From NCBI RefSeq assembly GCF_004322855.1, contig NZ_CP036402.1, forward strand, positions 1,488,001 to 1,552,000: a stretch of DNA of 64,000 nucleotides, written 5' to 3'. A program made the position numbers and the translations under genes. This DNA comes from Egibacter rhizosphaerae (lineage in GTDB: Bacteria; Actinomycetota; Nitriliruptoria; Euzebyales; Egibacteraceae). Shown piece after piece: positions 10,101-20,300 of this stretch (its first letter is position 1; each line of letters opens with the position of its first letter). The notes under the pieces were generated by a model. It saw only the letters and a program-made list of their open reading frames with translations. It did no database searches and had not been told where the DNA came from.

Positions 10101-12624
10101 CGTGGACACCGATGCCGCCGCCGTAGATCTCCTCGTCGCTGTCACGACCCATGTCGGCGATGGTCGTGCGATCGCCGTCCTCGTAGCCATCGAACCAGGC
10201 CATCCACTTGGTCTGGGAGCTGTCGTCGAGCGTGATGCGGTCGCCGGGCTCGACGCCGAGCCCCTCGAAGAGCGGGTGGTCCGGCTCGTCGGTCACCTCG
10301 TAGAAGGAGGTGTCCGCGTCCGCGGACGTCGTCGTGCTGTCGGTGCTCTCCGGCTGCCCGGTGACCTCGGAGAGCACCCGCAGCCCGTTGCTCGAGGAGA
10401 AGGCGTGGTCGAGGAACAACAGGCCCGTGCCGACGTCGGCGGTCTCATCCAGGAACGCGTGGAACTCCTCGTCGCTCGGCGTGACGGTGTCGTACCCCCA
10501 GCCGATCGCGAGGTAGTTGTCGGCGTCGACCTCGGTGAGCTCGTTGCCGCGGTAGAAGTCGACGTCGATACCGCGTTCGTCGAAGTAGTCCGCGAACTGG
10601 TCGCCGGGGTCGGAGCTCACCATCGCGACCTCGCCGACCGGGGCCTCCAGCTCGAAATCGGCCGTGGCGACGTCGTCGGCCTCCACCTCGACGGTGACGG
10701 GATCGGGTCCCGACAGCTCCGGGTGGGTGGCCGCCACCTCGTACGTGCCGACCGGCACCTCCGTGATGGAGTACTCCCCGTCGAGACCGGTCTCGTCGCG
10801 GAAGGCCACCGGCACGTCGAGCACCTCGCCGGTGACTCCGGGGATCGGCTCGCCGCTGTCGGCCAGGGTCGCGGTCCCGGCGATCTCCCCGGTGTCCTCG
10901 AGCGGGAGCGCGGCCGTCGCCTGGGTGAACTCCTCGTCGACGACCTCGATCCCCTCGACCGAGACCTCCTCGTAGCCGAACGCGTCGACGTCGAGATCGT
11001 AGGTCCCCAGCTCGAGGCGGACGGTGAACTCGCCGTCCTCGCCGGTGCGAACGACGCGATCGGTCCCGGCGACCTCCACGCGCGCGTCCTCGATCGCCTC
11101 CCCGGCCTCGTCGTCGCTGACCGTGCCGGTGATGCCGCTGTCGATGGCCACTCGGGCGGTGGCCTCGAACGCGTTGATCCGGCCCTCGCCGAACCGGACG
11201 TCCGGCGGCTCGTCGTCGTAACGATCGTCCCAGAACGCGGTGTCGACGAGGGTCCGCTCGAGCTGGTCGACCCCGAGGTCCGGAGCGGCCGAGAGCAGGA
11301 GCGCGGCCGTCCCCGCCGCGTGGGGTGCGGCCATCGACGTCCCGTTGGCGTAGCGGTAGCCACCCCCGGGCGCGGCGGACCACGTGCTGACGCCGGGTGC
11401 GGAGAGGTCGGGCTTGACGTACGAGGCGGGCCACTGGCTCGGCGGGTCGGTCCAGTCGTCCCGGTCGATGGTCGTGCCCGACGAGAAGGCCGCGACATCG
11501 TCGTCCGCGTCGGTCGCCCCGACGCCGACGGCCTCGTGGACCGCCGCGGGACTGCCGATGGTGCCCTCGCCGTCGTTGCCCGTCGCGAAGGCCGGGAACA
11601 CACCGGCGGCGCGCATGTTCCGCGTGGGCTCGATCATCTCGTCCGCCAGGCCGGTTGCGCTGAGCGACATGTTGACGACGTCGGCGGGCTCGCCGGCGGG
11701 ATTGCCGTCGGCGTCGGTGGGATCGATGGCCCACTGCATACCGGCGGCCACCTGCGTGAAGGTCCCCCCACCGCCCGGGATGACGAGACCGTGCATCATG
11801 TCGGATTCGGGTGCGGCCCCGATCGCGACGTCGGACTCGTCGCCCCCGTGGATCGTGCCCGCCACGTGGGTCCCGTGATCCGAGCTGTCGGCGGGCTGGG
11901 ACTCGACGAGCCCACCGTCGCCATCGAACTCCATCCACCCACCCGGATACGTGGGATCGTTGGGGTCGTCGCTGACCATTTTCCCCTCGAGGTCCGGATG
12001 GTCGATGTCGACGCCGGTGTCGAGCGTCGCGACCCGGGCGCCCTGGCCGTCGATGCCGAGCTCCTCCCACACGCGGTCCGCTTCGATGCGGTCGAGGCCC
12101 CACGTGATCTCGTCGTCGACGATCGCCGCGTCCGGCTCCTCACCGCCGGGCTGCGGATCCGGCGCCTCGACCTCGAAGTTCGGCACGAGGCGGTCGACAC
12201 CCTCGAAGGTGGCAAGGGTCGTGGCCTGGCCGAGCTCGGTCAGCTCGACCAGGACCATGTTCTGGATCCAGAAGCGGTTGACGACCTCGAGGTCGCCGAT
12301 CTCCTCGGCACGCTGCTCGATCTGCTCGTCGAGTGCGCCCTGGGCGGCTGCGGCGCTGGCGCGCAACTCGGCGACCACGTCGTCCCGGTCACCGGCGACC
12401 GCCGCGACGTCATCGTCGGCGTCCAGCACGACGAGCGCCTGTACAGGATCTGTCTCGGTCACCCCGGGCTCGGCCAACTCGGCCTCGAGATCGGGGTGGA
12501 TGTCGGCGGCTCCGTCGGGTTCCCCGTGCGCGGTCGCGGCGGGGAGGGCCAGCACCACCGCCGCGAATCCGGCGAGCACCGCGAGGGGGGCCCAAACCCG
12601 AGCGGGCAAGGTCAGTGCGTTCAT
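7108..12624 (-). CDS. Very large secreted S8 serine protease with carboxypeptidase-regulatory-like, CARDB and CWB2 domains
   Basis: The protein is 1838 residues when started at ATG 12624, which has AGGAAGGAA just upstream and gives a clean signal peptide ending ATAHG. An I9-like prodomain is followed by the S8 domain with Asp in ATLDTGVDIDHPDLEG, His in SSDHGTHVAGT and Ser in NGTSMAAPHAAG. After this come carboxypeptidase-regulatory-like repeats (GTVSDDEAGEAIEDA, GTATLADSGEPIPGV), a glutamine-amidotransferase-like segment, CARDB-like beta domains, a low-complexity Gly-Asp-His linker (about 1455-1530) and three CWB2 repeats at the C-terminus. By family it is an exported, wall-anchored protease. 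It is divergent from the regulator at about 13-14 kb, which may control it (inference). Confidence 0.92.
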   Translation of the reverse strand: MNALTLPARVWAPLAVLAGFAAVVLALPAATAHGEPDGAADIHPDLEAELAEPGVTETDPVQALVVLDADDDVAAVAGDRDDVVAELRASAAAAQGALDEQIEQRAEEIGDLEVVNRFWIQNMVLVELTELGQATTLATFEGVDRLVPNFEVEAPDPQPGGEEPDAAIVDDEITWGLDRIEADRVWEELGIDGQGARVATLDTGVDIDHPDLEGKMVSDDPNDPTYPGGWMEFDGDGGLVESQPADSSDHGTHVAGTIHGGDESDVAIGAAPESDMMHGLVIPGGGGTFTQVAAGMQWAIDPTDADGNPAGEPADVVNMSLSATGLADEMIEPTRNMRAAGVFPAFATGNDGEGTIGSPAAVHEAVGVGATDADDDVAAFSSGTTIDRDDWTDPPSQWPASYVKPDLSAPGVSTWSAAPGGGYRYANGTSMAAPHAAGTAALLLSAAPDLGVDQLERTLVDTAFWDDRYDDEPPDVRFGEGRINAFEATARVAIDSGITGTVSDDEAGEAIEDARVEVAGTDRVVRTGEDGEFTVRLELGTYDLDVDAFGYEEVSVEGIEVVDEEFTQATAALPLEDTGEIAGTATLADSGEPIPGVTGEVLDVPVAFRDETGLDGEYSITEVPVGTYEVAATHPELSGPDPVTVEVEADDVATADFELEAPVGEVAMVSSDPGDQFADYFDERGIDVDFYRGNELTEVDADNYLAIGWGYDTVTPSDEEFHAFLDETADVGTGLLFLDHAFSSSNGLRVLSEVTGQPESTDSTTTSADADTSFYEVTDEPDHPLFEGLGVEPGDRITLDDSSQTKWMAWFDGYEDGDRTTIADMGRDSDEEIYGGGIGVHDTGDHRHALLSSHGSSSTRGPEDWTDDASTLFDNTVDWVAREPEEDPPVFVHSGLEVEPDLVMSDEEVEVTVDVTNVGGSEGAHTSELLIDGEVEDEVEVTLAPGETEELDFPVTRSELGTYDVRIGPLTDAFRVRAPSVSLSVLELGGEGLPEPGPLAHADVDVLHDGELIPMGTTDTDGELEFEAPDVVSDVTLIVTRSAAGDGLGEDPEIPEQYLLTEDLTIADDRWLELAPYTSADLDGPTADDRYHFAAVADLNLEPVDESHEAVARLSGEFTEPYGYGFAPGEVVVSPDIYRFQALHELETVPHDYLFESETVTGLEWVGPVDYELSFGGEAHAEIATEAGEGTEFDVAWDVVDGHGIAFDGISESPLEPFADLDRVTDMGAAPEPLQGLDPVNVELGLHDPDGDLLNLGLADWDDRSFTRDLLDYTEEVEPGTYEIELDLDTGPWSGELDTWDGVTFPTRELSTDAIEAGDALDVSVTFEAPGDGDLELHESVAASEADEVGGEEVGLGWPVQDWDGSVPAEYDDAGTWTIDWEDVEEGEFVTIDYTVASSPNLSAGDYHLHGTVTDADADVEQELAGDAHLTVVEPEEGGDAGGGDDDGGHGDDGGHGDGGGHDDGGDDDGGGDDDDGGGDDTGGGDDGGGDYDTDGDRSPGEDDGSDEDAEPGADAGSDPDAAAPEADDVGASVQRLAGEDRIETAVELSADGFEGSHTAVLARADDPADALAGAGLAGVQEGPMLLTHADTLPDRVAEELERLGANRVIVLGGEAAVSDTVVEQVGDLGIEVSRVAGDDRYQTAAAVADEMGSTDEVFFADGHEGWPDALGASALAAETGSPVLLTGGDGLAAATAEAAAGATATIIGGSAVVGESAAAELDRVAGSVSRIAGEDRYETSALLAEETVERGLAAERLLVATGEHWPDGLVAGSAPGVLVLVNGDGSGLAPGTEAWFDRHGEAVSSADLIGGSAVITADTEEAIADRLDPGPLRRLGA

Positions 12625-12951
12625 GGGTCCGTTCCTTCCTCCGTGGCGGTGGTGCCCGGGGAGCGCCACCGGTGGGACAGCGGTCACCGGCCATGGGAGG
12701 GCGTCGGGACCTTGAAGGGTCGAGCCTCGACTCCCGTTGCCGGCGGACCGACTCGTGCGACGGAACGTATGGACGAGGGCGCGCACCGTCGTGTCCGCCT
12801 CCGGCCAGCGGCCTCAGGCGGACAGCGAGGCTCCCCTTGCCGGAGGTGGTACGGCCCCTCGATCGAGGGAGCGGGATATCCCACACCCGCGGGTGGATTG
12901 CCACGAAAACTATTCGGGACTTGCGTCGGATCATGAAGCCATCCACGCTGA
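12625..12951. other. Intergenic region, divergent promoters
   Basis: About 330 bases separate the large protease from the regulator. I find no convincing gene here, only frame shadows. It must hold the promoter for the protease. I could not assign -10/-35 boxes with confidence. Confidence 0.4.
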
Positions 12952-13326
12952 GTCGTCCAGCGATTACCCGTCGCGACTCGGGGGGGATGCAAGATCTCGC
13001 TGTCGCGCGTCGGTCTCGACGCACTCGAGGAGCGTTGTTACCGCCTACTGGTCCGCACGCAGGCGGCTGACATCACGGAGCTCGCGGACACGCTCGGTGC
13101 GGCCGCCACCGATGTTGCGCTCGCCCTGGGACGGCTCGAGGAACGCGGGCTGGCTCACCGCACCACGCACCGCGCCGCCTTCCGGGCCGCGCCACCGGAA
13201 CTGGCGGTCGAGTCGCTCATCCGGGAGCGCGAGCTCGCTCTCGAGCAGGTCAGGATCGAGGCTGCACAGCTCGGCCAGGAGTTCCAGGAACGGGTCACGA
13301 GCGACGAGACCGGCGGGCTCGTCGAG

Positions 13327-14040
13327 GTGATCCACGGCCGTGACGCGGTCATGCAACGGTTCGCGCAGCTTCAGGCCAGCAGCACCCGGGAGATCCGGAT
13401 GTTCACGCGCATGCCGTACCTCACGCCACCCGAGATGCAGAACGAGCACGAGCGGCGCGTGCTGGCCCGCAACGTGCGGTTCCGGGCGGTGTACGAGGCC
13501 GCGGCGCTCGACGACGACGCGATCCTCGCCCACGTGAGGACCCAGGCCGGCGACGGCGAGGAGGCGAGGGTGGCCGAGCACCTCCCGCTCAAGCTCGCCA
13601 TCGCGGACGACGACCGCGCCTTGGTGCCGCTCGACAACGGACCCCATGACGCCGGCTGCGAGAGCGCGGTGGTCCTCAGCGCGTGCGGCCTTCTGGACGC
13701 CCTGTGCACCCTGTTCGAATCGGTCTGGTTGCGGGCCTACCCGTTGGTGCTCGACGGCGCGGCCGCCCGGCCAGGATCCGGGCTATCCGCGGACGACCAG
13801 CAGCTGCTGCACCTCCTGCAGGCGGGGCTCTCGGACCGCGCGATCGCACGCCAGATGGGGATCGCACAACGCACGTTGCGCCGGCGCGTCCAGCGGCTGA
13901 TGGAGCAGACCGGCGCGACGACCCGCTTCCAGCTGGGCGCACGCGCGACCGACCTCGGGTGGCTGCCCTGCTCGACGGAGCCGGTCGAGCAGATCGTCGA
14001 CGTGGCACGAGCGGAAGCCGCGGACCCGCACCTCGCGTGA
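13327..14040 (+). CDS. TrmB/LuxR-type transcriptional regulator; N-terminal part lacks a canonical start
   Basis: From GTG 13327 the 237-residue protein has a sensor-like middle domain and a C-terminal LuxR-type helix-turn-helix (about 165-225: LSADDQQLLHLLQAGLSDRAIARQMG). The same frame is open back to 12952. The stretch 12994-13326 encodes an obvious TrmB-like winged helix (about 50 residues reading LDALEERCYRLLVRTQAADI onward) plus a coiled-coil linker, so the functional protein almost certainly starts near 12990. That frame has no ATG, GTG or TTG, only CTG at 13000. An ATG at 12987 after seven Gs lies one base out of frame. Either a non-ATG start, a frameshift or a sequencing indel is involved. 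A DNA-binding role is likely; its targets are unknown. Confidence 0.75.
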   Translation: MIHGRDAVMQRFAQLQASSTREIRMFTRMPYLTPPEMQNEHERRVLARNVRFRAVYEAAALDDDAILAHVRTQAGDGEEARVAEHLPLKLAIADDDRALVPLDNGPHDAGCESAVVLSACGLLDALCTLFESVWLRAYPLVLDGAAARPGSGLSADDQQLLHLLQAGLSDRAIARQMGIAQRTLRRRVQRLMEQTGATTRFQLGARATDLGWLPCSTEPVEQIVDVARAEAADPHLA

Positions 14041-14061
14041 CACTGACGGCACGCCGCGGCA

Positions 14062-14655
14062 GTGGGGGGAGCCTCAACGCAGCTGTCGCGGTTCGCGAGC
14101 GCATCGGAGCTCACGCGCTATCGTGCCGCTCCCGACATCCTTGCGATCGAAGGGCACTTGAGCGCATCCGAGCGGTGTGACGATCGTCCCCACGCACAGG
14201 CCGCGTGGGACGGCGAGGCGGGACCGAGCCTGCTCGCAGCCGCACTCGAAGCCGAGCATCGTCGCTGGCAGGAGCAACTGGACCGTCGCCTCGCGCAGAC
14301 GACGTCGCCGACCGCCCGGGTTCTGGCTGTGTTCGACGCGTACATTGATGCCGACCTGCCGGCGGAGCCGACCGGACGGGCCCTGCTGGGGATCGGCAGC
14401 GACACGTGCGAGCACCCGGCGATGCGTCCGGTCGTCCGCGCGCACCACCATCAGGCGGCCGAGCTCCTCGAGGCCCAGGTGCGGGCCACCGGAGTCGACG
14501 ATCCCGAAGCCCTCGCCGCGCATCTCGGGATGCTGCTTCAGGGAGGCCTCACCGCGAGCATCCTGACCGGAGACCGCGCCCGGCTCGAGGCCGCCCGCAC
14601 GCTGGCGGCGGGCGTGCTCGGGACCGCGTCGGACGCCCGCCCCGAAGCCGACTGA
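14062..14655 (+). pseudogene. TetR-family regulator remnant (C-terminal ligand domain only)
   Basis: From about residue 50 onward the product matches the TetR regulator pattern that follows the helix-turn-helix: LLAAALEAEHRRWQEQLDRRL, then FDAYIDADLP, then a C-terminal helical ligand domain ending LAAGVLG. The DNA-binding domain that should precede it is missing. The first 50 codons are atypical, and traces of a TetR-like start (RERIGAHAL) appear in another frame around 14095, suggesting frameshift decay. The GTG at 14062 is only the first start in frame. It may be a hypothetical protein without DNA-binding activity. Confidence 0.5.
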
Positions 14656-14755
14656 CCGTCGCCGCCTCGCGCGACCCTCGTCACGACGGCAACCTGGTGA
14701 ACGCAAGGGGCGGAGCGACGTCCGATCGCGCCACGCCAGGATCCCGAGGGCAGAA

Positions 14756-15691
14756 ATGACCGTGTACGTCCTGCACGAGAACCCCACGTGGTTCGGACCG
14801 TTCGCAGAGGCCCTCGAGGCCGAGGGCCTCGCCTGGGAGGACTGGCATCTCGACGGGGGGTCGCTGAACCTCGATGCGCCTCCCCCCGAGGGGGTGTTCT
14901 GGTCCCGCATGAGCGCGAGCGCCGCCACCCGCGGCCACGACCGAGCCATCGCCCACACGCGCACCGTCCTCGACTGGCTCGAGGCCCACGGTCGCCGGGT
15001 CGTCAACGGTCGCCGGGCACTCGAGCTGGAGGTCAGCAAGGCCGCCCAGCACGTCGCCCTGCGGGCCGCCGGCATCGCGACGCCCAGAAGTGCCGCCATC
15101 GCGGGGGAGGATCCCGACGACGTGGCGCGCAGTGCGGCCGACGTGCCCGCCCCCTTGGTCGTCAAGCCGAACCGTGGCGGCACCGGCTGGGGCGTGGTCA
15201 CGTTCGACGACCACGAATCGCTCGCCTCGGCAGCCGCCGCGGGCGAGCTGCCGGCGTCGCCCGACGGGGTGCGCCTGGTGCAGGAGTACGTCACCGCACC
15301 CCGGCCGCTCATCACCCGGGTCGAGCTCGTCGGCGGGCGGTTGCTCTACGCGGTCGACGTGGACACGAGCGAGGGCTTCGAGCTGTGCCCGGCCGACGCC
15401 TGCCGCGCCGACGGGAGCTCGCTGTTCACGCTGCGCCACGAGGTGGATCCGGCGCTGGTGGCTCGGTACGAGGCGTTCGCCGCGCAGCACGCCATCGAGG
15501 TGGTCGCCTTCGAGTACGTGGAGACCGCCGACGGACGGCTGCTGACCTACGACGTCAACACCAACACGAACTACAACGGCGACGTCGAACGCGTCGCGCC
15601 ACGCTCCGGCCCCCGGGAGGTCGCACGACTTCTGCGGACCGTGAGCGACGTGCGCGACCCGGTTCCCGCCGCGCAGCCCTCCCCGCACTGA
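14756..15691 (+). CDS. ATP-grasp (RimK-like) ligase family protein
   Basis: The 311-residue cytoplasmic protein has an ATP-grasp fold. A pre-ATP-grasp N-terminal domain (about 1-90) is followed by the nucleotide-binding lysine segment VVKPNRGGTGWG (about 138-150), the VQEYV adenine-pocket strand (about 180) and a metal-binding end FEYVETADGRLLTYDVNTNTNYN (about 248-275). Such enzymes join a carboxylate to an amine via an acyl phosphate; the substrate cannot be told from the sequence. The ATG at 14756 has a weak GAGGGCAG upstream. It is not clearly coupled to its neighbours. Confidence 0.78.
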   Translation: MTVYVLHENPTWFGPFAEALEAEGLAWEDWHLDGGSLNLDAPPPEGVFWSRMSASAATRGHDRAIAHTRTVLDWLEAHGRRVVNGRRALELEVSKAAQHVALRAAGIATPRSAAIAGEDPDDVARSAADVPAPLVVKPNRGGTGWGVVTFDDHESLASAAAAGELPASPDGVRLVQEYVTAPRPLITRVELVGGRLLYAVDVDTSEGFELCPADACRADGSSLFTLRHEVDPALVARYEAFAAQHAIEVVAFEYVETADGRLLTYDVNTNTNYNGDVERVAPRSGPREVARLLRTVSDVRDPVPAAQPSPH

Positions 15692-15844
15692 GCACCGCCT
15701 CCCACGGGCGGCCCTCCTCGCCTCGCCCGCCGCCGACGGGCGTCGTCGAGTGCGCCAAGAGATTTCGCGCTCGCAACGCTTCGCGAACGCTCGACGGCGC
15801 ACCGTGCCCTCACTGACCGGGACGACCGACAGGAGGGACTCACC

Positions 15845-17236
15845 ATGCAGCGGACCACGAGCACGGCCGAAGCCGCGATCACGGAGCTGGAAGCCGGTCT
15901 GCGAGGCACGTTGATTCGCCCGGCCCATGAGGGCTATGACGCGGCACGGGCGGTCCACAACGGGATGGTCGACCGGAAGCCCGCGGCGATCGCCCAGTGC
16001 GCGGACGTCGCGGACGTCCGCAAGGCCGTCCGCGCGGCGCGAGCGCACGACCTGCTCGTCGCGGTCCGCGGTGGCGGCCACAACGGCGCCGGCCTCGGGG
16101 TGTGCGACGACGGGCTCGTCATCGACCTCTCGCGGATGCGCGGTGTCCGCGTCGACCCGGACGCGCGGACCGTCGTCGTCGAGGGCGGCGCCACATGGGG
16201 CGACGTCGACCACGCCACCCATGACTTCGGGCTCGCGACCCCCTCGGGGGTCATCTCCACCACGGGCGTCGGCGGACTCACGCTCGGCGGCGGGCTGGGC
16301 CACCTCACCCGTCGTCACGGACTCACGATCGACAACCTTCTCGAGGCCGACGTCGTCCTCGCCGACGGGAGGCTGGTCACCGCGAGCGACAACGAGCATG
16401 CCGACCTGTTCTGGGCTCTGCGCGGGGGCGGTGGGAACTTCGGCGTCGTCACCGCGTTCACGTTCCGGTGTCACCCGGTCGCCACGGTGATCGCGGGCCC
16501 GGTGCTCCACGACGTCGCCGACACGGGGGACGTCCTGCGTTGGTACCGGGAGTTCCTGCCCGCTGCCCCGAGGGAGCTCAACGGGTTCTTCATGGTCGGC
16601 ACGGTGCCGCCTGCGCCGCCGCTCCCCGAGGAGCTGCACGGGCACCACGTCTGCGGGGTGGTGTGGGTGTACACGGGTCCGCAGGAGCAGGCCGAGCAGA
16701 CCCTGGCCCCCGTGCGCGCGTTCGGTTCACCGCTGATCGACGGGATCCACGAGGTGCCATTCCCGGCCCTGCAGTCCGTGTTCGATCCCTTGTACCCGCC
16801 GGGGCTGCAGATGTACTGGCGTGGCGACTTCTGTGCGGACATCCCCGACGAGGCGGTCGTGGCGCACGAGACGTTCGCCAAGGTCCCCACGCCGCTCTCC
16901 ACGATGCACCTGTATCCGATCGACGGAGCCGCGCACCACGTCGGCCCTGAGGAGACCGCGTTCTCGCACCGCGACGCGACGTGGGCGGCGGTGTTCCTCG
17001 GCGCCGATCCGGACGCCGGGAACGCCGATCGCGTCCGCGACTGGGTCGTGGACTACTGGGAGGCCTTGCAATCCAGCTCGAGCGGCGGGGGGTACGTCAA
17101 CTTCATGATGGACGAGGGCGCCGATCGGGTGCGCGCCACGTACCGCGACAACTTCGAGCCGCTCACGCGAGTCAAGGCGGCGTACGACCCGGACAACTTC
17201 TTCCGCGTGAACCAGAACATCCCGCCGGCCGGCTAG
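15845..17236 (+). CDS. FAD-binding berberine/BBE-type oxidoreductase
   Basis: The 463-residue protein has a PCMH-type FAD domain. RGGGHNGAG (about 75) carries the His used for 8-alpha-histidyl-FAD. GGGLGHLTRRHGLTIDN (about 150-168) lacks the second, cysteinyl attachment found in bicovalent members. The C-terminal BBE motif YDPDNFFRVNQNI is intact. These enzymes oxidise sugars, alkaloid-like or phenolic substrates with O2; the substrate here is unknown. AGGAGGG at 15831-15837 sets the start. It is followed after about 70 bases by a BTAD-AAA regulator, a common pairing that suggests regulation by that gene. Confidence 0.88.
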   Translation: MQRTTSTAEAAITELEAGLRGTLIRPAHEGYDAARAVHNGMVDRKPAAIAQCADVADVRKAVRAARAHDLLVAVRGGGHNGAGLGVCDDGLVIDLSRMRGVRVDPDARTVVVEGGATWGDVDHATHDFGLATPSGVISTTGVGGLTLGGGLGHLTRRHGLTIDNLLEADVVLADGRLVTASDNEHADLFWALRGGGGNFGVVTAFTFRCHPVATVIAGPVLHDVADTGDVLRWYREFLPAAPRELNGFFMVGTVPPAPPLPEELHGHHVCGVVWVYTGPQEQAEQTLAPVRAFGSPLIDGIHEVPFPALQSVFDPLYPPGLQMYWRGDFCADIPDEAVVAHETFAKVPTPLSTMHLYPIDGAAHHVGPEETAFSHRDATWAAVFLGADPDAGNADRVRDWVVDYWEALQSSSSGGGYVNFMMDEGADRVRATYRDNFEPLTRVKAAYDPDNFFRVNQNIPPAG

Positions 17237-17309
17237 CACGGCTGCCCGCGGTCGACGCCGTTCCCCCCTGCGTCCCTCGGGTGTAGCCTCACCCCGGAGG
17301 GGGCTCGGC

Positions 17310-20300
17310 ATGCTCGAGGTCAACCTGCTCGGCGAACAGCGCGTGGCGCTCGACGGGACACTCATCGAGGAACTGCGATCGCCACGGACCCTCGGTGTGC
17401 TGGCCTACCTGGCGGTGCACGAGGGGGCACCGCAGCTGCGGCAGCACCTGGCCGGGGTGTTCTGGCCGGACACCTCGGACGCACAAGCGCGAACGAACTT
17501 GCGCCGCGAGCTCCATCGGTTGCGTGGCGCGTTGCCGGATCTCGATCAGTGGCTGGTGATCGATCCGACCAGCGTGTGCTGGCGCGCGGAGGCGCCGGGC
17601 ACGGTCGACGTCGTCGTGTTCCAGCGCGCGGCCGCGGAGGCCGAGGCCGCCGCGGCCGCCGGCGACGACGCGGGCTTCCGGATCGCCGCCGACGGCGCGG
17701 TGCGCGCCTACGACGGTGAACTCCTGCCCGCCTTCTACGACGACTGGGTGCTCGCCGAGCGGGAGCGGCTCCACCGCGTCTGCATCACCTTGTTGGAGCG
17801 ACTGGTGGCCACCCACACGGAGCGGGGCGACACCGCGACGGCACTGCTGCACGCGCGGCACCGCGTCGAACTCGAGCCGCTGGAGGAGGCCGGCTATCGC
17901 ACCGTGATGACGCTCGAGGCCGAGACCGGGGACCGTGCCGCCGCGCTGCGCACCTTCCACCGCTGCGCCGCCGTCCTCGCCCGCGAGCTGGGGATCCAGC
18001 CCTCGCCGGAGACCTTGACGGTCTACGAGGAGCTCGTCGCCCGCTCCGTCGCCCCCGTGCCCGCTGCCCCCGAGTGGCGAGCCGACGTCCCGCTGGTCGG
18101 CAGGGCCGACGAGCTGGCCCGGCTGCACGGCGACTGGGGGCAGACGACCACCCAGCCGCACATGGTGCTGGTCGCTGGCGAGGCCGGGGTCGGCAAGACC
18201 CGTGTCGCGGCCGAGTTCGCCGAGGCCGTCGACCGCGGCGGCGGGAGGGTCGCACGGGCCCGGTGCTTCCCATCCAGGGGCCGCCTCGCGCTCGCGCCCG
18301 TGGCGGAATGGTTGCGCGCCCCGGGGCTTCACCGCGATCTCTCCGAGCTGGATCGGGAATCCCGTGTCGCCGTCGGGCGCCTCCTGCCCGAGCTCGGCGC
18401 GGAGGCCGACGAGGGGCGCCCGGAACCGCTGGCCGACGCCTGGCGGCGGCGCCACTTCTTCGAGGGGTTGGCCAGCGCCGTGCTCGCCGTCCCGGAAGCC
18501 ACCTTGCTCGTGCTCGACGACCTCCAGTGGTGCGACGGTGAGACGCTCGCGTGGCTCGAGATCCTACTCCACGCCACGGTGGATGCCCCCCTCCTCGTGC
18601 TGGCCACGCTGCGCAGCGAGGAGCTCGCCGATCACCCCGATCTCGCCGCTTGGTGCCGACGACTTCGTGCCGAGGGGATCCTGCGCGATCTCGAACTCAC
18701 ACCCCTCTCAGCCGACGAAACCGCGGACCTCGTCGAGATGCTGCGCGGCCTCCCCCTCCCCCGGGAGGACCGCCACCGGCTGCAGGCCGATACCGGAGGC
18801 TTCCCACTGTTGATGGTCGAATCCTCGCGCCACGGGCCCCACCGGTCGGCCCGCGTGGACGCGGTGCTCGCCGGGCGCCTCGCCCAGCTCGGCCCCGAGG
18901 CCGACGAGCTCGTCGGCCTGGCCTCAACGGTCGGCCGCGACTTCTCCTTCGAACTCTTGGCCGCCGCCGGCGACTTCGATGACGCGACGCTCATCGCGGC
19001 GATCGACGAGCTGTGGCGGCGCCGGCTCCTGCGCGAACACAGCTCCACCACCTTCGACTTCACCCACGACCTGCTACGGGACGCCGCCTACGCACGTCTG
19101 ACCCCACCGCACCGCAAGCTGTGGCACCGCCGCGTCGCGGTCGCGCTCGAGCAGCTGTACGGCGACCGCCTCGAGAGCGTGGCCGCGGAACTGGCGGAGC
19201 AGTGGGAGCAGGGAGGACAGGCTGAGCGGGCCATCCGCTATCACACGATCGCCGCGGACGCCGCCACGGCGGTGTTCGCGCTCGACGACGCCGTGCGCCA
19301 TTACGACCGGGCCCTCGAGCTCCTGGCTGATGTTCCGCCGAGCTCCTCGCGCGACCGATGGGAACTCGAGGTGCGCGAGGCGCTCGTGCCCCCGCTGCTG
19401 GCCCGTCGCGGGTACGCGGCACCGGAGCTCGGCACGACGCTCGCGAGGTCCGCGGAACTGGGCGAACGGCTCGGCCAGATGAGCGTCGCGCTGCGCAGCC
19501 ACGGGGCGCGATGGGGCCACCTGTTCGCCCGGGGTCGGGTCGCGGACTCATTGGCCCTGACCGAGCGCCTGATGGTCCGAGCTGCGGACTATCCCGACCA
19601 GGCGCGCCAGCTTGGGCTCGCCAGCGCCGGCTCCCTGACCAGCCTCGGGCGTCCCCGTGACGCGTTGGCGCGTTTCGCGGGGATCGAGGAGCAGGTCGAC
19701 GCCGAGGGGGCCTTCCTCTACGGCTTTCGATTCGAGATCATGGCGCGAGCATGGAGGGCGCACGCTCTGTGGCTGAGCGGTGCGACGTCCGAGGCGGCGG
19801 CCAGCGCCGCGATGGCGATCGAGTTGGCCGCCGGTACCGACCGCCCCTTCGACCGGACGATCGCGCAGGCCTACGGGGCGATCACCCGCTACCTGCTCGG
19901 AGATCTCGAGGGTTGTGGCGCGGTCGCGGCCGCTGTCCGGGAGCTCTGCGACCGCTACGGCTTCGCCTACTACGGCGAGTGGGGCCGAATCCTCGCGGGG
20001 CGAGCCCGTGGGGGACCGGCCGGCGAGGCCGAGATCCGCGAGGGCATCGACCGTCTGCGTGCACAGCACGCGGGCACCCGCATGCCCTTCTGGTGGTCCC
20101 TGCTCGCCGAGGTGCTGGCCGAGACGGGTCGCCGGCAGGAGGCCTCGCGGGTTCTGGGAATGGCCCGCGAGACCGCTGCAGCCCACGGAGACCGCTTCTG
20201 GATCGCCGAGCTTTGGCGGCTCGACGGGATCCTGCACTCCGACCCCGTGGGGCGCGAGCTCCTCAAGCAGGCGCTCGAGGTCGCCGCCGGACAGCGGGCA

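Noticed and set aside
8611-12936. 1441-codon open frame on the plus strand
   Set aside because: It is the antisense shadow of the large S8 protease. High-GC third positions keep antisense frames open, and its product (Arg/Val/Gly-rich) matches no family.
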